Shown here: positions 25,872-34,924 of the stretch, one piece after another
Layout of the letters: the number at the start of each line of letters is the position of its first letter
How positions within the stretch are numbered: the first letter of the stretch is position 1
From: Hufsiella ginkgonis
GTDB lineage: Bacteria > Bacteroidota > Bacteroidia > Sphingobacteriales > Sphingobacteriaceae
Direction: 5' to 3'
Length of the DNA: 64,000 bases
NCBI RefSeq assembly: GCF_009834915.1
Contig: NZ_WVHS01000002.1
Coordinates: forward strand, 124,001 to 188,000
The notes under the pieces: generated by a model
Seen by the model: the letters and a program-made list of their open reading frames with translations, nothing else
Told to the model about the DNA's origin: nothing
Database searches by the model: none
Position numbers and translations under genes: made by a program

Positions 25872-26660
25872 ATGGAACATTCATTCGGGATATGCAATTT
25901 ATCGGTTGTGCCTATGCGGGCGGAACCTTCGGACAGGAGCGAGCTTACTAACCAGCTTTTATTTGGCGACCGGCTTAGGGTCGTAAACAAGGAAAATAAC
26001 TGGACCCTGGTACAAAGCGTGTACGATAATTACATGGGCTGGATCGATTTTAAGCAGTATGCGCCGGTAACCCTCGAGGAGTTTATAAACTGGGAAGACC
26101 ATAGTTTCGTGACAGGGATCCATGGCAGTTTCCCGCTTGACAAAACTTCAGCAGGGCAAAAACTTGCGCTGGTTCCGGGATCGAGCATCCCGGTTTCCCC
26201 GGGCGCCGCCTTTTCGATAAACAACGATCAATACCTGGCTCCCGCCGGCCTGTTGGTCCCGGGACAAGCCAATTTTAAGAGTGAAATAGCACAAACAGCC
26301 CGTTTTTACCTCAATGCACCTTATCTCTGGGGTGGCCGAAGCCCGTATGGGATCGATTGCTCCGGTTTTTGCCAGGTGGTATTTAAGCTTTTCGGGATTC
26401 CGCTTAAACGCGATGCCGCACAGCAGGCCCTGCAGGGCGAAACCGTGCATTTCCTGCCGGAGGCCACGGCGGGCGATCTTGCGTTCTTTGACAACGAGGA
26501 CGGCAAGATCATTCATGTAGGGATCCTGCTCGACCAATCGACCCTTATCCACGCCTCAGGGAGGGTGAAGATAGACGCAATAGATGACCAGGGCATCTAC
26601 AGCGATGAACTGCGTCGATATACGCATAAATTAAGGATCATCAGGCGGTTTGTTTCATAA
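25872..26660 (+). CDS. NlpC/P60 cell-wall hydrolase with N-terminal SH3 domain
   Basis: A 262-residue peptidase of the C40 family that cleaves D-Glu-gamma-diaminopimelate-type links in peptidoglycan stem peptides. A bacterial SH3-like region spans about 5-60 (CNLSVVPMRAEPSDRSELTNQLLFGD), then a linker, then the NlpC/P60 domain with Cys163 (GIDCSGF), His215 (IHVGI) and His227 (LIHASG). There is no clear signal peptide, as with YkfC-like recycling enzymes, so it may act in the cytoplasm on imported muropeptides. The ATG at 25872 is chosen; TTG at 25863 is an alternative. Confidence 0.92.
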   Translation: MEHSFGICNLSVVPMRAEPSDRSELTNQLLFGDRLRVVNKENNWTLVQSVYDNYMGWIDFKQYAPVTLEEFINWEDHSFVTGIHGSFPLDKTSAGQKLALVPGSSIPVSPGAAFSINNDQYLAPAGLLVPGQANFKSEIAQTARFYLNAPYLWGGRSPYGIDCSGFCQVVFKLFGIPLKRDAAQQALQGETVHFLPEATAGDLAFFDNEDGKIIHVGILLDQSTLIHASGRVKIDAIDDQGIYSDELRRYTHKLRIIRRFVS

Positions 26661-26769
26661 GACATGGAAGTAAACTGGGTGACGGGCGCACAATCCCGCG
26701 CCGCAAAAAGGCGAGTAAGGCTTTACCGTGATGTTTGTATGATAGTAAAAGCTACGAGGTAATGATAGC

Positions 26770-26797
26770 GGAATGATCGCCGGTTGAGGATCATTCC
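26770..26797. terminator. Inverted repeat at convergent junction, possible terminator
   Basis: GGAATGATC (26770-26778) and GATCATTCC (26789-26797) are perfect 9-base arms around a 10-base loop. The right arm overlaps the last codons of the WD40 gene. There is no T-run, so termination is unproven. Confidence 0.4.
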
Positions 26798-27705
26798 TCC
26801 GGGTCGATCTCCCAGGTCATTACCAGTTTATCATCCCCAACAGACACGAGGTATCCCCGGGCGGGGTCCCAGGCTATTTTGTTGATCGACAAGCGGTGGA
26901 TATCGTACCCTTTTTCCCGGCTGATGGTTCTCCGCAGTTTAAAATCCTCCGCGCTCCAAAGCTTGATAGACTTGTCGCGGCTTGCCGTGGCAAAAAACGG
27001 GAGCGTGGGGTGGAACTTGATATCGTAAATGGTAAACAAATGAGCGGGGATGGACTCGTGCAGGTTCATACCTGCTACGTTCCATATTTTCAGCTGCGCA
27101 TCACGGCTTCCCGAGAGCAGGTAGCGCTCATCGGGTGAAAACTGCAGCGAGGTGACCGGAAGCGTATGACCCGGTAACCGGCATACCAACGTATAATCCA
27201 GCAAGTTATATACCGATATCATACTGTCCTTACAGCCGAAAGCCACCAGGTTCGTGGTTGGCGCTACCGCAATCACCCGCACCGTGTCCGCCGCCACCGG
27301 GAACCGGTAAACAAGCTTAAAGTCAGAGAGGCTCCATACCGATACCGTACCATCTTCGGAAGCGGCCAGCAGTTCATCCTTTTCGGGAGCCGATTTAAGA
27401 TCGAACACCGGGAGCTGGTGATGCTGAAGCCTTGCGATGATCTTCTGCTCCAGGAAATCGAAAATACCGATCTCGCCGCTTCGCTCGCCAACGGCCATCA
27501 ACGGTTTCCCGGGCACACAATGCAGCGCATAAACAGAGGTCCTTACCGGGAACATTACCTTAATGAACTCCATTCGTGCCAGGCTCCATTCTACCACGCC
27601 TTTGTCGTTACCAGCCGTGAAAATGATGCCTGCCTTCTGCGACGGCTCGATCGTAAAAATCGGGTTCTGGTGGCCGGGAAGTTCTGAGATCTTGGTAACT
27701 AACAT
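26791..27705 (-). CDS. WD40-repeat beta-propeller protein
   Basis: 304 residues with about seven WD40-type repeats. The clearest are KLVYRFPVAADTVRVIAVAPTTNLVAFGCKDSMISVY, LPVTSLQFSPDERYLLSGSRDAQLKIWN and FTIYDIKFHPTLPFFATASRDKSIKLWS, and the chain ends at VSVGDDKLVMTWEID. It has no signal peptide, so it is a cytoplasmic scaffold. It lies 87 bp downstream of hisIE on the same strand, separated by a dispersed repeat, so it may get some read-through from the his operon. Partners are unknown. Confidence 0.88.
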   Translation of the reverse strand: MLVTKISELPGHQNPIFTIEPSQKAGIIFTAGNDKGVVEWSLARMEFIKVMFPVRTSVYALHCVPGKPLMAVGERSGEIGIFDFLEQKIIARLQHHQLPVFDLKSAPEKDELLAASEDGTVSVWSLSDFKLVYRFPVAADTVRVIAVAPTTNLVAFGCKDSMISVYNLLDYTLVCRLPGHTLPVTSLQFSPDERYLLSGSRDAQLKIWNVAGMNLHESIPAHLFTIYDIKFHPTLPFFATASRDKSIKLWSAEDFKLRRTISREKGYDIHRLSINKIAWDPARGYLVSVGDDKLVMTWEIDPEE

Positions 27706-27718
27706 GCTTGAAAAAGTT

Positions 27719-27790
27719 AAACGTTATGCGTTTCGGTGTTTAGCTGCGCAGGTGAAGAACGAGCGATAGGAACATCAAACGTATAACGTC
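27719..27790. repeat. Intergenic dispersed repeat, ACGTTTGACGTTC family, copy 3
   Basis: Between hisIE and the WD40 gene. It contains GAACATCAAACGTATA (27770-27785), identical over 16 bases to 12836-12851, followed by ACGTC. The left part AAACGTTATGCGTTTCGG is a degenerate version of the opposite arm. Confidence 0.55.
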
Positions 27791-27792
27791 TT

Positions 27793-28380
27793 TTATCGGT
27801 GTCTCGCCTCCAGGTTTCCCGCGATTGTTTTCAGATCGAGATTTTTCTCCCTGAGCAGCACCATTAAATGGAATACCAGGTCTGACGCCTCGTTAATGAG
27901 GTCGTGTTCCGTTTCCGCCAATGCGGCAATTACGGTTTCAACGCCTTCTTCGCCCACTTTCTGGGCGATCTTATTCAGCCCCTTGTGGCGCAATTTATTG
28001 ATGTATGAGCCTTCCACCGGGTTTTCATACCTGTCGGCGATAATGTTTTCCAGTTGGAACAGGAAGTTCTGGTTATAATCCGTATTAAAGCAGCTACGCG
28101 ACCCGGTATGGCAGGTTGGACCAACCGGGTTTACCTGGATCAGCAGCGTATCATTGTCGCAGTCGTGACGGATACTTTTAACGAACAGGAAGTTCCCGCT
28201 CTCTTCGCCTTTGGTCCACAGCCGGTTTTTTGTGCGCGAAAAAAAAGTAACCTTCCGGTTGGATGTAGTTATGGCAAGCGCCTCTTCATTCATGTAACCG
28301 AGCATCAGTACCTCCAGGGTTTGTTCGTCCTGGATGATCACCGGCACGAGGCCGCCCGATTTGGAAAAGTCTATTTCCAT
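27793..28380 (-). CDS. hisIE: Bifunctional phosphoribosyl-AMP cyclohydrolase / phosphoribosyl-ATP pyrophosphatase
   Basis: Histidine synthesis steps 2 and 3. The 195-residue fusion has HisI (about 1-105), with zinc-site motifs SIRHDCDNDTLLIQV and the late Cys pair in PTCHTGSRSC, and HisE (about 110-195), an all-helical pyrophosphohydrolase domain with EEGVETVIAAL and NEASDLVFHLMVLL. It is the last his gene. Its ATG shares the A of the hisF stop (TGATG), so translation is coupled. Confidence 0.97.
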   Translation of the reverse strand: MEIDFSKSGGLVPVIIQDEQTLEVLMLGYMNEEALAITTSNRKVTFFSRTKNRLWTKGEESGNFLFVKSIRHDCDNDTLLIQVNPVGPTCHTGSRSCFNTDYNQNFLFQLENIIADRYENPVEGSYINKLRHKGLNKIAQKVGEEGVETVIAALAETEHDLINEASDLVFHLMVLLREKNLDLKTIAGNLEARHR

Positions 28381-29135
28381 CAGATCCTTACATTTATGTG
28401 GTTGTTCTTAAGTAGTTGTTTCAGCTCCGGGATCAGGATCTCACCGTAGTGAAAAACAGAAGCCGCCAGCGCCGCATCGGCATCCGATTGCTGGAATACA
28501 TCGATAAAATGCTGTGTATTCCCGGCTCCGCCGGAAGCGATCAAAGGTATGGAAATGTGATCGTTTATTTGTTTCAGCAGCACATTGTCGAAACCTGACT
28601 TGGTGCCGTCGTGGTCCATGGAAGTAAGAAGGATCTCGCCCGCACCGCGTTCTTCGGCTTCTTTTATCCAGGCCGCCGTTTCTAAATGAGTAGCTACGCG
28701 ACCGCCGTTCAGGTGAACGAGATTACGTTCGCCTGCCGCTTTAGTGTCGACCGCTACCACCACGAACTGCTTGCCAAATGCGTCCGCCAGCTGGTTGATC
28801 AGTTCCGGGTTGCGTACGGCCGCAGAATTAATGGAGATCTTATCGGCGCCCGCGTTCAGCAGGATGTCGGCATCAGCCAGCTCGTTGATGCCGCCGCCGA
28901 TGGTAAAGGGGATATTCACCTGGCGGGCGACGGCTTTCACCAGCTCCACCATGGTTTTACGGCGCTCGTGGGTAGCGGTGATGTCCAGGAACACTAATTC
29001 GTCGGCCCCCTGCCGCGAATATTGCCAGGCAAGCTCAACCGGATCGCCGGCATCGCGCAGATCGACGAAATTCACGCCCTTCACTGTTCGGCCGTCCTTG
29101 ACGTCGAGACAGGGAATGATACGTTTGCAAACCAT
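28380..29135 (-). CDS. hisF: Imidazole glycerol phosphate synthase, cyclase subunit
   Basis: Takes ammonia from HisH to turn PRFAR into imidazole-glycerol phosphate and AICAR. It is a 251-residue TIM barrel with catalytic Asp in CLDVKDG (residue 11), the second catalytic Asp in VVAVDTKA (about 130), and phosphate-binding loops IGGGI and ASGGAGN. It lies between hisA (five bases upstream) and hisIE (one-base overlap). Confidence 0.97.
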   Translation of the reverse strand: MVCKRIIPCLDVKDGRTVKGVNFVDLRDAGDPVELAWQYSRQGADELVFLDITATHERRKTMVELVKAVARQVNIPFTIGGGINELADADILLNAGADKISINSAAVRNPELINQLADAFGKQFVVVAVDTKAAGERNLVHLNGGRVATHLETAAWIKEAEERGAGEILLTSMDHDGTKSGFDNVLLKQINDHISIPLIASGGAGNTQHFIDVFQQSDADAALAASVFHYGEILIPELKQLLKNNHINVRI

Positions 29136-29140
29136 GGGAT

Positions 29141-29890
29141 TTAGAGAGAGATCAGCGCTTTGAGGTTCCAGTCTTTGATATCCTCGATAGATATCCTGCC
29201 TTCGTAGATCGCCTTGCCAACCACGCAGGATTCCACTTTGATATCCTGCAACCCTTCAATATCGTCCATCGAGCTGATGCCGCCTGAGGCGATAAGCTTA
29301 ATAAAGGGGGAGTGGTCGAGCAGCTTGCGGTAAAGGCCGATTCCTGCGCCGCCAAGCTTCCCGTCTTTATTGATATCGGTACATAGAAAGCGGAAGAAAC
29401 CCAGGCGAAGGCAACGATCAACGTAATCCATCAGCTTGATCGGCGAGCTTTCCATCCAGCCGGAGTATTTGATCACCTCGTCGAGCACGTCGATGGCTAC
29501 CACGATATGGTCGGAATACCGGTAGCTGCCTGAAACCGCTACGCTCAGTTCGTCGAGGAACTCGGGGTTGGTAATGGCTTGTGTACCCACGATCACGCGG
29601 TGAACACCTGAATCGATCAGTTCTTTCACTTTCGCGATACTGCGCACTCCGCCGCCGTATTGTACTTTCATATCCGTTTTGCGGATAATGTCGAACAGGT
29701 ATTTCTGGTTGCTGAAATCGCCTTTAGCGCCGTTCAGGTCGATGATGTGAACGAACTCCGTTCCGTTCGACTGGTATTTCTCCACCATCTCTTCGAGCGT
29801 AACATCATAGAAGGTCGCATCGTCGTAGCTGCCTTCACGCAGCCTGACTACTTTTCCGTCAAGAATATCAATTGCAGGAATAATGTACAT
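29141..29890 (-). CDS. hisA: ProFAR isomerase (phosphoribosylformimino-AICAR-P isomerase)
   Basis: Amadori isomerase of histidine synthesis. It is a 249-residue half-barrel repeat protein with the general base Asp in [14 protein letters not shown], phosphate loops QYGGGVRS and ASGGISS, and an acid in CTDINKDG. It starts three bases after the hisH stop. It is a homologue of hisF, as usual. Confidence 0.97.
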   Translation of the reverse strand: MYIIPAIDILDGKVVRLREGSYDDATFYDVTLEEMVEKYQSNGTEFVHIIDLNGAKGDFSNQKYLFDIIRKTDMKVQYGGGVRSIAKVKELIDSGVHRVIVGTQAITNPEFLDELSVAVSGSYRYSDHIVVAIDVLDEVIKYSGWMESSPIKLMDYVDRCLRLGFFRFLCTDINKDGKLGGAGIGLYRKLLDHSPFIKLIASGGISSMDDIEGLQDIKVESCVVGKAIYEGRISIEDIKDWNLKALISL

Positions 29891-29893
29891 CGT

Positions 29894-30490
29894 CTATGTC
29901 GCTAAAAGTGAAAAATTCTTTAATATGTGTTCGCCGGCTTCGCCAGACTTCTCAGGATGGAACTGTACCCCGTAAAAGAACCCTTTTTGAATCGCCGCTG
30001 AGAACCTGATCTCATAGCCCGCCGAAGCTAAGGTAAATTCCGGATTAAACTCTATAAAATATGAATGTACAAAATAAAAATACGTTCCGTCATCAATTCC
30101 ATCGAATAAAGACGTCCTTTTTTCGATCGTGATATTGTTCCAGCCGGTATGCGGCACCTTAAGCTTTATTTTGCCCGAAAAATGAAGCGTGTTGATGGGA
30201 ACGATGCCGGTTAACTGCGAGTTTCCTTCCTCGGAAAAGGAAGTCAGCAATTGCATTCCCACGCAAATACCAAGTACCGGCTTAGTTAAATTCCGGATCA
30301 CCGGTACCAAACCCGTTTCGTTCAGCTTGTGCATGGCAGCGCCCGCGTGCCCCACCCCGGGAATGATATACCGGTCGTATCCGTCAATATCCTCCGGAGA
30401 ATGGATCATGCCATAGGGGATTTTTAACCGTTCCAGCGCCGCTGTGAGCGAGAAAATGTTGCCGGCACCGTAGTTGATTATTCCGATCAT
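29894..30490 (-). CDS. hisH: Imidazole glycerol phosphate synthase, glutaminase subunit
   Basis: Class I glutamine amidotransferase of 198 residues that supplies ammonia to HisF. It shows the nucleophile Cys in LGICVGMQLL, the oxyanion strand IPGVGHAG, and the His/Glu pair in VQFHPEKSGEAG. A 148-bp spacer with repeats and a large inverted repeat separates it from hisB, the widest gap in the operon apart from the leader. Confidence 0.97.
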   Translation of the reverse strand: MIGIINYGAGNIFSLTAALERLKIPYGMIHSPEDIDGYDRYIIPGVGHAGAAMHKLNETGLVPVIRNLTKPVLGICVGMQLLTSFSEEGNSQLTGIVPINTLHFSGKIKLKVPHTGWNNITIEKRTSLFDGIDDGTYFYFVHSYFIEFNPEFTLASAGYEIRFSAAIQKGFFYGVQFHPEKSGEAGEHILKNFSLLAT

Positions 30491-30500
30491 GGAGTTGTGG

Positions 30501-30618
30501 GTTTTCAGTTTTCAGTTTTCAGTGATCAGTTGTCAGTTTTCAGTGATCAGTTTTTAGTTTTCAGGGATCAGTTCGGCGGGCGTAACACGGGACTGACGAC
30601 TGACAACTGATCACTGAC
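30501..30618. repeat. GATCAGTT-family intergenic repeat with 17-bp inverted repeat, inside his operon
   Basis: In the hisB-hisH gap. TTTTCAGT-type units repeat in tandem (30502-30565), with two copies of CAGTGATCAGT. CAGTGATCAGTTGTCAG (30520-30536) has an exact complement CTGACAACTGATCACTG (30600-30616), so the transcript can fold into a 17-bp stem with a 63-base loop. Related sequences lie at 34855-34915 and 46157-46172. Confidence 0.8.
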
Positions 30619-30638
30619 AACTCATAACCGACCGCTCC

Positions 30639-31805
30639 CTATAATACGCCCTTCGTACTGGGGAGCGCCATATTATTTACGTTCCGTTTTACGGCGATCT
30701 TCATCGCCTTTGCGAAGGCTTTAAAGATCGCTTCTATTTTATGATGCTCATTCTGGCCTTCCGCTTTGATGTTCAGGTTTGAGCGTGAGGCGTCGGAAAA
30801 CGACTTAAAGAAATGGTAAAACATCTCCGTAGGCATTTCGCCGATCTTTTCGCGCTTAAACTCCGCTTCCCAAACGATCCAGTTGCGTCCGCCGAAATCA
30901 AGCGCTACCTGCGCCAGGCAATCGTCCATAGGAAGGCAAAAACCGTACCTTTCTATTCCGCGTTTATCGCTGAGCGCCAGTGCGAAAGCTTCGCCGAGCG
31001 CGATCCCGGTGTCTTCGATGGTATGATGTTCGTCGATGTGGAGGTCGCCCTGCGTTTTAATGCTGAGGTCGATACCGCCATGCCGGGCGATCTGGTCGAG
31101 CATGTGATCGAAGAAATGGATGCCGGTGGAGATATCGGCTTCACCCGTTCCGTCGAGGTTCAGGTCGATGCTGATCTTTGTTTCCCTGGTGTTCCGTGTA
31201 TGCGACACGGTACGGTGACCGACCTTTAAAAATTCGTAGATCTTTTTCCAGTCGGTACTTTCCAGGGCCACCGTATCTTTAATGCTCTCCAGCTGTTCCC
31301 GGCTGAATTCCCTGCCGCCCAGGTGTGATTGGTTGTTTAACCAGATCGCCTTTGCGCCGAGGTTCTTCGCCAGGATCACATCGTTCAGCCTGTCGCCAAT
31401 TACGAACGAGCCCGCCAGGTCATACGATGCCGTGTCGAAAAACTTTGTTAACATTCCCGTTCCCGGTTTTCGGGTAGGGGCCTGTTCATGTGGAAAAGTT
31501 TTGTCGATAAAAACCTCCGTAAATTTTGCGCCTTCGTTTTCGAACGTCTGCAGGATAAAGTTGTGCACAGGCCAGAAATTCTCGTCGGGATTGGCAGGCG
31601 TGCCCAAGCCGTCCTGGTTGGTCACCATCACGAGCTCGTAGTCCAGCTCGGTAGCGATCCTGGCAAGGTACAGAATGGAGCCCGGGTAAAAGATCAGCTT
31701 ATCAAACGAATCGACCTGTTCATCGGCCGGTTCTTTAACCAGTGTACCGTCGCGGTCTACGAACAGCACCTTGCGTATAGGGTTGATTTCCGGTGTATTA
31801 TCCAT
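30639..31805 (-). CDS. hisB: Bifunctional histidinol-phosphatase / imidazoleglycerol-phosphate dehydratase
   Basis: Fusion of 388 residues. The N-terminal HAD phosphatase (about 1-170) has DRDGTLV, VTNQDG and [10 protein letters not shown] and removes phosphate from histidinol phosphate. The C-terminal dehydratase (about 195-388) has the two manganese-binding repeats [16 protein letters not shown] and [17 protein letters not shown] plus [14 protein letters not shown]. This fused form is shared by Bacteroidota and enterobacteria. Its start overlaps the hisC stop by eight bases. Confidence 0.97.
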   Translation of the reverse strand: MDNTPEINPIRKVLFVDRDGTLVKEPADEQVDSFDKLIFYPGSILYLARIATELDYELVMVTNQDGLGTPANPDENFWPVHNFILQTFENEGAKFTEVFIDKTFPHEQAPTRKPGTGMLTKFFDTASYDLAGSFVIGDRLNDVILAKNLGAKAIWLNNQSHLGGREFSREQLESIKDTVALESTDWKKIYEFLKVGHRTVSHTRNTRETKISIDLNLDGTGEADISTGIHFFDHMLDQIARHGGIDLSIKTQGDLHIDEHHTIEDTGIALGEAFALALSDKRGIERYGFCLPMDDCLAQVALDFGGRNWIVWEAEFKREKIGEMPTEMFYHFFKSFSDASRSNLNIKAEGQNEHHKIEAIFKAFAKAMKIAVKRNVNNMALPSTKGVL

Positions 31806-32853
31806 TGTTAAATGTTGCTAGTGCCTTAATTAATTGTTCGTTTTCTGCGGGCGTACCAATGGTGATGCGGAGGCTGCCTTCGCAGAGCGCTATTTTAGAG
31901 CGGTCGCGGACAATGATCCCGCTCTTTACCAGGTGTTGATAGATCTCTTTCGCATCGGTCGTTTTTACGAGAATGAAGTTCGCATCTGATGGATATACTT
32001 TCAGCACGAAAGGAAATGCGGTTAACTCTCTCGCTACTTTTTCGCGCGCTGTTACCGCCTCCCTGATCCAGTGATTCACCTGTTCAATGTTGTCGAGCGC
32101 CTTCGACGCCAACCGCTGCGATGCGTCATTCATGTTATAAGGCGGCTTCACTTTGTTGAAAACTTCGATAATTTCTTCACTTGCGAAAGCCATTCCAACG
32201 CGCAGCCCTGCCAGTCCCCATGCTTTCGAAAGCGTTTGAATAACTACCAGGTTGGCGTATTCCGTGAGTTCCCGGATGAAAGTTTTCTGACGTGAATAAT
32301 TGATATAGGCTTCGTCGATCACCACGATGCCGTCAAAATTGGCTATGACCGTTTCAATATCTTCCCGGTTGATCGAATTGCCGGTGGGGTTATTCGGCGA
32401 GCAGATAAAGATCAGCCTGGTATTGGGATCTATCGCTTCGGCGATCCCTTCCAGGTCAAGCTGGTAATCTTCGGTTAGCTTTACCCGTTTCAGGCGGACG
32501 TCGTTGATATTTGCCGATACCTCGTACATTCCATAAGTCGGCGGCACGATGATCACGTTATCGGTGCCCGGGCGGCAAAAGGCGCGGAACAGGATATCGA
32601 TCGCCTCGTCGCTACCATTTCCAACGAAAATATTCCGGGGAGGAACACCTTTTATTTTGCTCAGCTTCTCTTTTACGAGGGCTTGCAAAGGGTCCGGGTA
32701 GCGGTTATAGGGCTCCGGAAGAGGAGAGCCATAGCTGTTTTCATTCGCATCTAGGTAAACGGATGCTTCGCCCTTAAATTCGTCCCGGGCAGAGGAGTAG
32801 GGAACAAGGTTTTTTATATTTTCCCGTAGGAGGTTGTTGAGATCGAAGCTCAT
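31798..32853 (-). CDS. hisC: Histidinol-phosphate aminotransferase
   Basis: PLP transaminase giving histidinol phosphate, 351 residues, fold type I. Visible features are [12 protein letters not shown], the NPTGN turn, the VIDEAYI Asp, the Schiff-base Lys in [14 protein letters not shown], and the C-terminal Arg in SLRITIG. It lies 10 bases after the lipoprotein gene inserted behind hisD and overlaps hisB by eight bases, so the operon continues through it. Confidence 0.97.
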   Translation of the reverse strand: MSFDLNNLLRENIKNLVPYSSARDEFKGEASVYLDANENSYGSPLPEPYNRYPDPLQALVKEKLSKIKGVPPRNIFVGNGSDEAIDILFRAFCRPGTDNVIIVPPTYGMYEVSANINDVRLKRVKLTEDYQLDLEGIAEAIDPNTRLIFICSPNNPTGNSINREDIETVIANFDGIVVIDEAYINYSRQKTFIRELTEYANLVVIQTLSKAWGLAGLRVGMAFASEEIIEVFNKVKPPYNMNDASQRLASKALDNIEQVNHWIREAVTAREKVARELTAFPFVLKVYPSDANFILVKTTDAKEIYQHLVKSGIIVRDRSKIALCEGSLRITIGTPAENEQLIKALATFNNG

Positions 32854-32863
32854 CGTTTAAATA

Positions 32864-33550
32864 TTAGGGTAACGGGTTAAACCCGCTGTTAAATTTCCAT
32901 GTTTGTTTTTCGTCGAATGCGAAAATCACCTGGTTATTCTCCAGGTAAGGCGTACTAAAATAGCCGCTGTAATCGGTGCCTGCATCGTTTTTCATCAGGA
33001 ACCGGCTGGTGGTTTTACGGGTAGCGATGTCAAATTCCGCTGCGTGGACGTCGAACGGGCCATGCTCACCGCGGGAAAGCAGCTGCCAGTAATAAAGTTT
33101 GTCGTTTATCACTGCCGGTGATGAAAAGTAATCGTTGAGGTTCTCCGCAACGCTGCTGAGCTTCGTCGCTTTGTTCTGTGCATCGAGCAATAAATAGGTG
33201 CCGTGACTGGCAATCATGGTATCTCCGTTCCACAGCGAATCGGCAAAGGTGTCCGGCTTCTGGTAGACATAGTATTTACCCAAACGCTGAAGGCCAAACC
33301 AGCCGCTAATGGTATCAACAAAATCTTTATCACGGGAGATTACGTAGTAAGTACCGTCTTCCAACTCATTACTATAGGTACCCGTATCGATCACGGTAAA
33401 ACTCGTAAGCAGTTTAAAAGGCTTGAACGATCCGTTGCCGGCAAGCTCCCCGCCTTTTATGGTTTCGGCCGCATCAGCGGTGTCGATTTTTGGCGCCCGT
33501 GTACACGACCATACAGCGGCCACAAAACATAAAAAGACTACAGCTTTCAT
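32864..33550 (-). CDS. Lipoprotein of unknown function inserted in the his operon
   Basis: A 228-residue protein with a lipoprotein signal (MKAVVFLCFVAAVWSC, Cys16). The mature part alternates beta strands and reads like a small propeller or beta-sandwich (DGTYYVISRDKDFVDTISGWFGL, HGTYLLLDAQNKATKLSSV). No histidine-pathway domain is visible. It starts one base after the hisD stop and ends 10 bases before hisC, so it must be transcribed with the operon. I do not recognise the family. A surface role under histidine control, or a recent insertion, are both open. Confidence 0.8.
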   Translation of the reverse strand: MKAVVFLCFVAAVWSCTRAPKIDTADAAETIKGGELAGNGSFKPFKLLTSFTVIDTGTYSNELEDGTYYVISRDKDFVDTISGWFGLQRLGKYYVYQKPDTFADSLWNGDTMIASHGTYLLLDAQNKATKLSSVAENLNDYFSSPAVINDKLYYWQLLSRGEHGPFDVHAAEFDIATRKTTSRFLMKNDAGTDYSGYFSTPYLENNQVIFAFDEKQTWKFNSGFNPLP

Positions 33551-33551
33551 A

Positions 33552-34844
33552 TTAGTCCTTTTTTAACCGTACGGTGACCGCATTTTTATGTGCCTGAAGC
33601 CCTTCCAGCTCAGCCAGGATCTCTACAGCTGGACCAATGTTTTTAATTCCCTTTTCGGAGATTTCCTGGAAAGTGATCTTTTTCACGAAAGAATCAACCG
33701 ATACGCCTGAATATGAACGCGCATAACCGCTTGTCGGCAAGGTGTGATTGGTTCCTGACGCATAGTCGCCCGCACTTTCCGGTGTCAGGCTCCCGATAAA
33801 AACGGAACCGGCGCTGGTTACTTTTTTTGCAAGCCCGCGGCTGTATTTCGTTTGAATGATCAGGTGCTCCGGCGCATAACGGTTGCTGAATTCCATGGCC
33901 TGGTCTGCACTTGACACGATAACTGCGAAGGAATTGTTCAACGCCATCCTGGCGATCTCTGCCCGTGGCAAAGCCCGGAGCTGTTTTTCGACCTCTTTTA
34001 ACGTGTCCGTCACAAAATCCGCCGATGCGGAAACCAATATCGCCTGGCTATCCGCGCCATGTTCGGCCTGTGCCAGCAGATCTGCGGCTGCAAAAACCGG
34101 GTTGGCCGTTTCATCGGCGATGATCAGTACTTCAGACGGGCCGGCGGGCATATCGATCGCTGTTTGCGTGTCGCCCTGTACCATGGTCTTTGCTTTGGTA
34201 ACATACTGGTTGCCAGGGCCAAATATCTTGTCCACCTTCGGGATACTTTGCGTACCATAAGCCATTGCGGCCACGGCTTGCGCGCCTCCGGCCAGGTAAA
34301 CGCGCTCGATGCCAAGCAATACCGCACAATAAGCCAGGAACGCGTTGACCATCCCGTTCTTTTGCGGTGGCGAACAAACGACGATCTCACCGCATCCCGC
34401 AAGTTTTGCCGGAATTCCCAGCATCAGGAAAGTACTGGGGAGTACCGCGGTTCCTCCCGGGATGTATAAGCCCACCCGTTCTATTGCCCGGATCTCGCGC
34501 CAGCAGGTAACGCCAGGCATAGTTTCCACCGGTTCCTCCTGCTGCAACTGTCCCTTATGAAAAGCATGGATGTTGCGGTAAGCGATCTCTAAAGCTTGTT
34601 TTTGTTCCGGACCGATGGTCGCGGCAAGTGCCTGGATTTCTTCTTTGCCTATAAAAAGCTCACGGAGCAGCACGCCGTCAAATCGTTCCGCGTAGCTGAA
34701 AAGCGCCGCATCGCCATGCGACTTTACGTTCTCTATAATATCCTGCACCCGCTCGCGGATCTCGTTCCCGTCGTCTGTATTTCTCCGGGTGAGCTCGTTT
34801 ATTGCACTGTCTGTAAGAGTGTCGTAGTGGTATATTTTTAACAT
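33552..34844 (-). CDS. hisD: Histidinol dehydrogenase
   Basis: Zinc enzyme that oxidises histidinol to histidine in two NAD-dependent steps. It has 430 residues with IPGGTAVLPSTFLM, the long FGPGNQYVTKAK signature, DMPAGPSEVLIIAD, EHGADSQA zinc ligands, APEHL, and the catalytic His region TNHTLPTSGYARSYSGVSVDSF. It is the second gene of the operon, about 80 bp after hisG. That gap holds a GATCAGTT-type repeat. Confidence 0.97.
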   Translation of the reverse strand: MLKIYHYDTLTDSAINELTRRNTDDGNEIRERVQDIIENVKSHGDAALFSYAERFDGVLLRELFIGKEEIQALAATIGPEQKQALEIAYRNIHAFHKGQLQQEEPVETMPGVTCWREIRAIERVGLYIPGGTAVLPSTFLMLGIPAKLAGCGEIVVCSPPQKNGMVNAFLAYCAVLLGIERVYLAGGAQAVAAMAYGTQSIPKVDKIFGPGNQYVTKAKTMVQGDTQTAIDMPAGPSEVLIIADETANPVFAAADLLAQAEHGADSQAILVSASADFVTDTLKEVEKQLRALPRAEIARMALNNSFAVIVSSADQAMEFSNRYAPEHLIIQTKYSRGLAKKVTSAGSVFIGSLTPESAGDYASGTNHTLPTSGYARSYSGVSVDSFVKKITFQEISEKGIKNIGPAVEILAELEGLQAHKNAVTVRLKKD

Positions 34845-34859
34845 AAGTGTCGGTTGAGT

Positions 34860-34915
34860 GATCAGCAGGCAGCTATCAGTTCCTTTGAAAGGTCGTAACA
34901 GAACTGATCCCTGAC
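34860..34915. repeat. GATCAGTT-family intergenic repeat between hisG and hisD
   Basis: TGATCAGCAGG, then ATCAGTTC (34875-34882) and GAACTGAT (34901-34908) as 8-base inverted arms around 18 bases, then CCCTGACCACTG. It resembles the longer copy at 30501-30618 and could form a small hairpin in the his transcript. Confidence 0.5.
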
Positions 34916-34924
34916 CACTGGTTA

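Noticed and set aside
30501-30618. CRISPR array
   Set aside because: The repeats are short, irregular TTTTCAGT units without spacers of constant length, and no cas genes are present.
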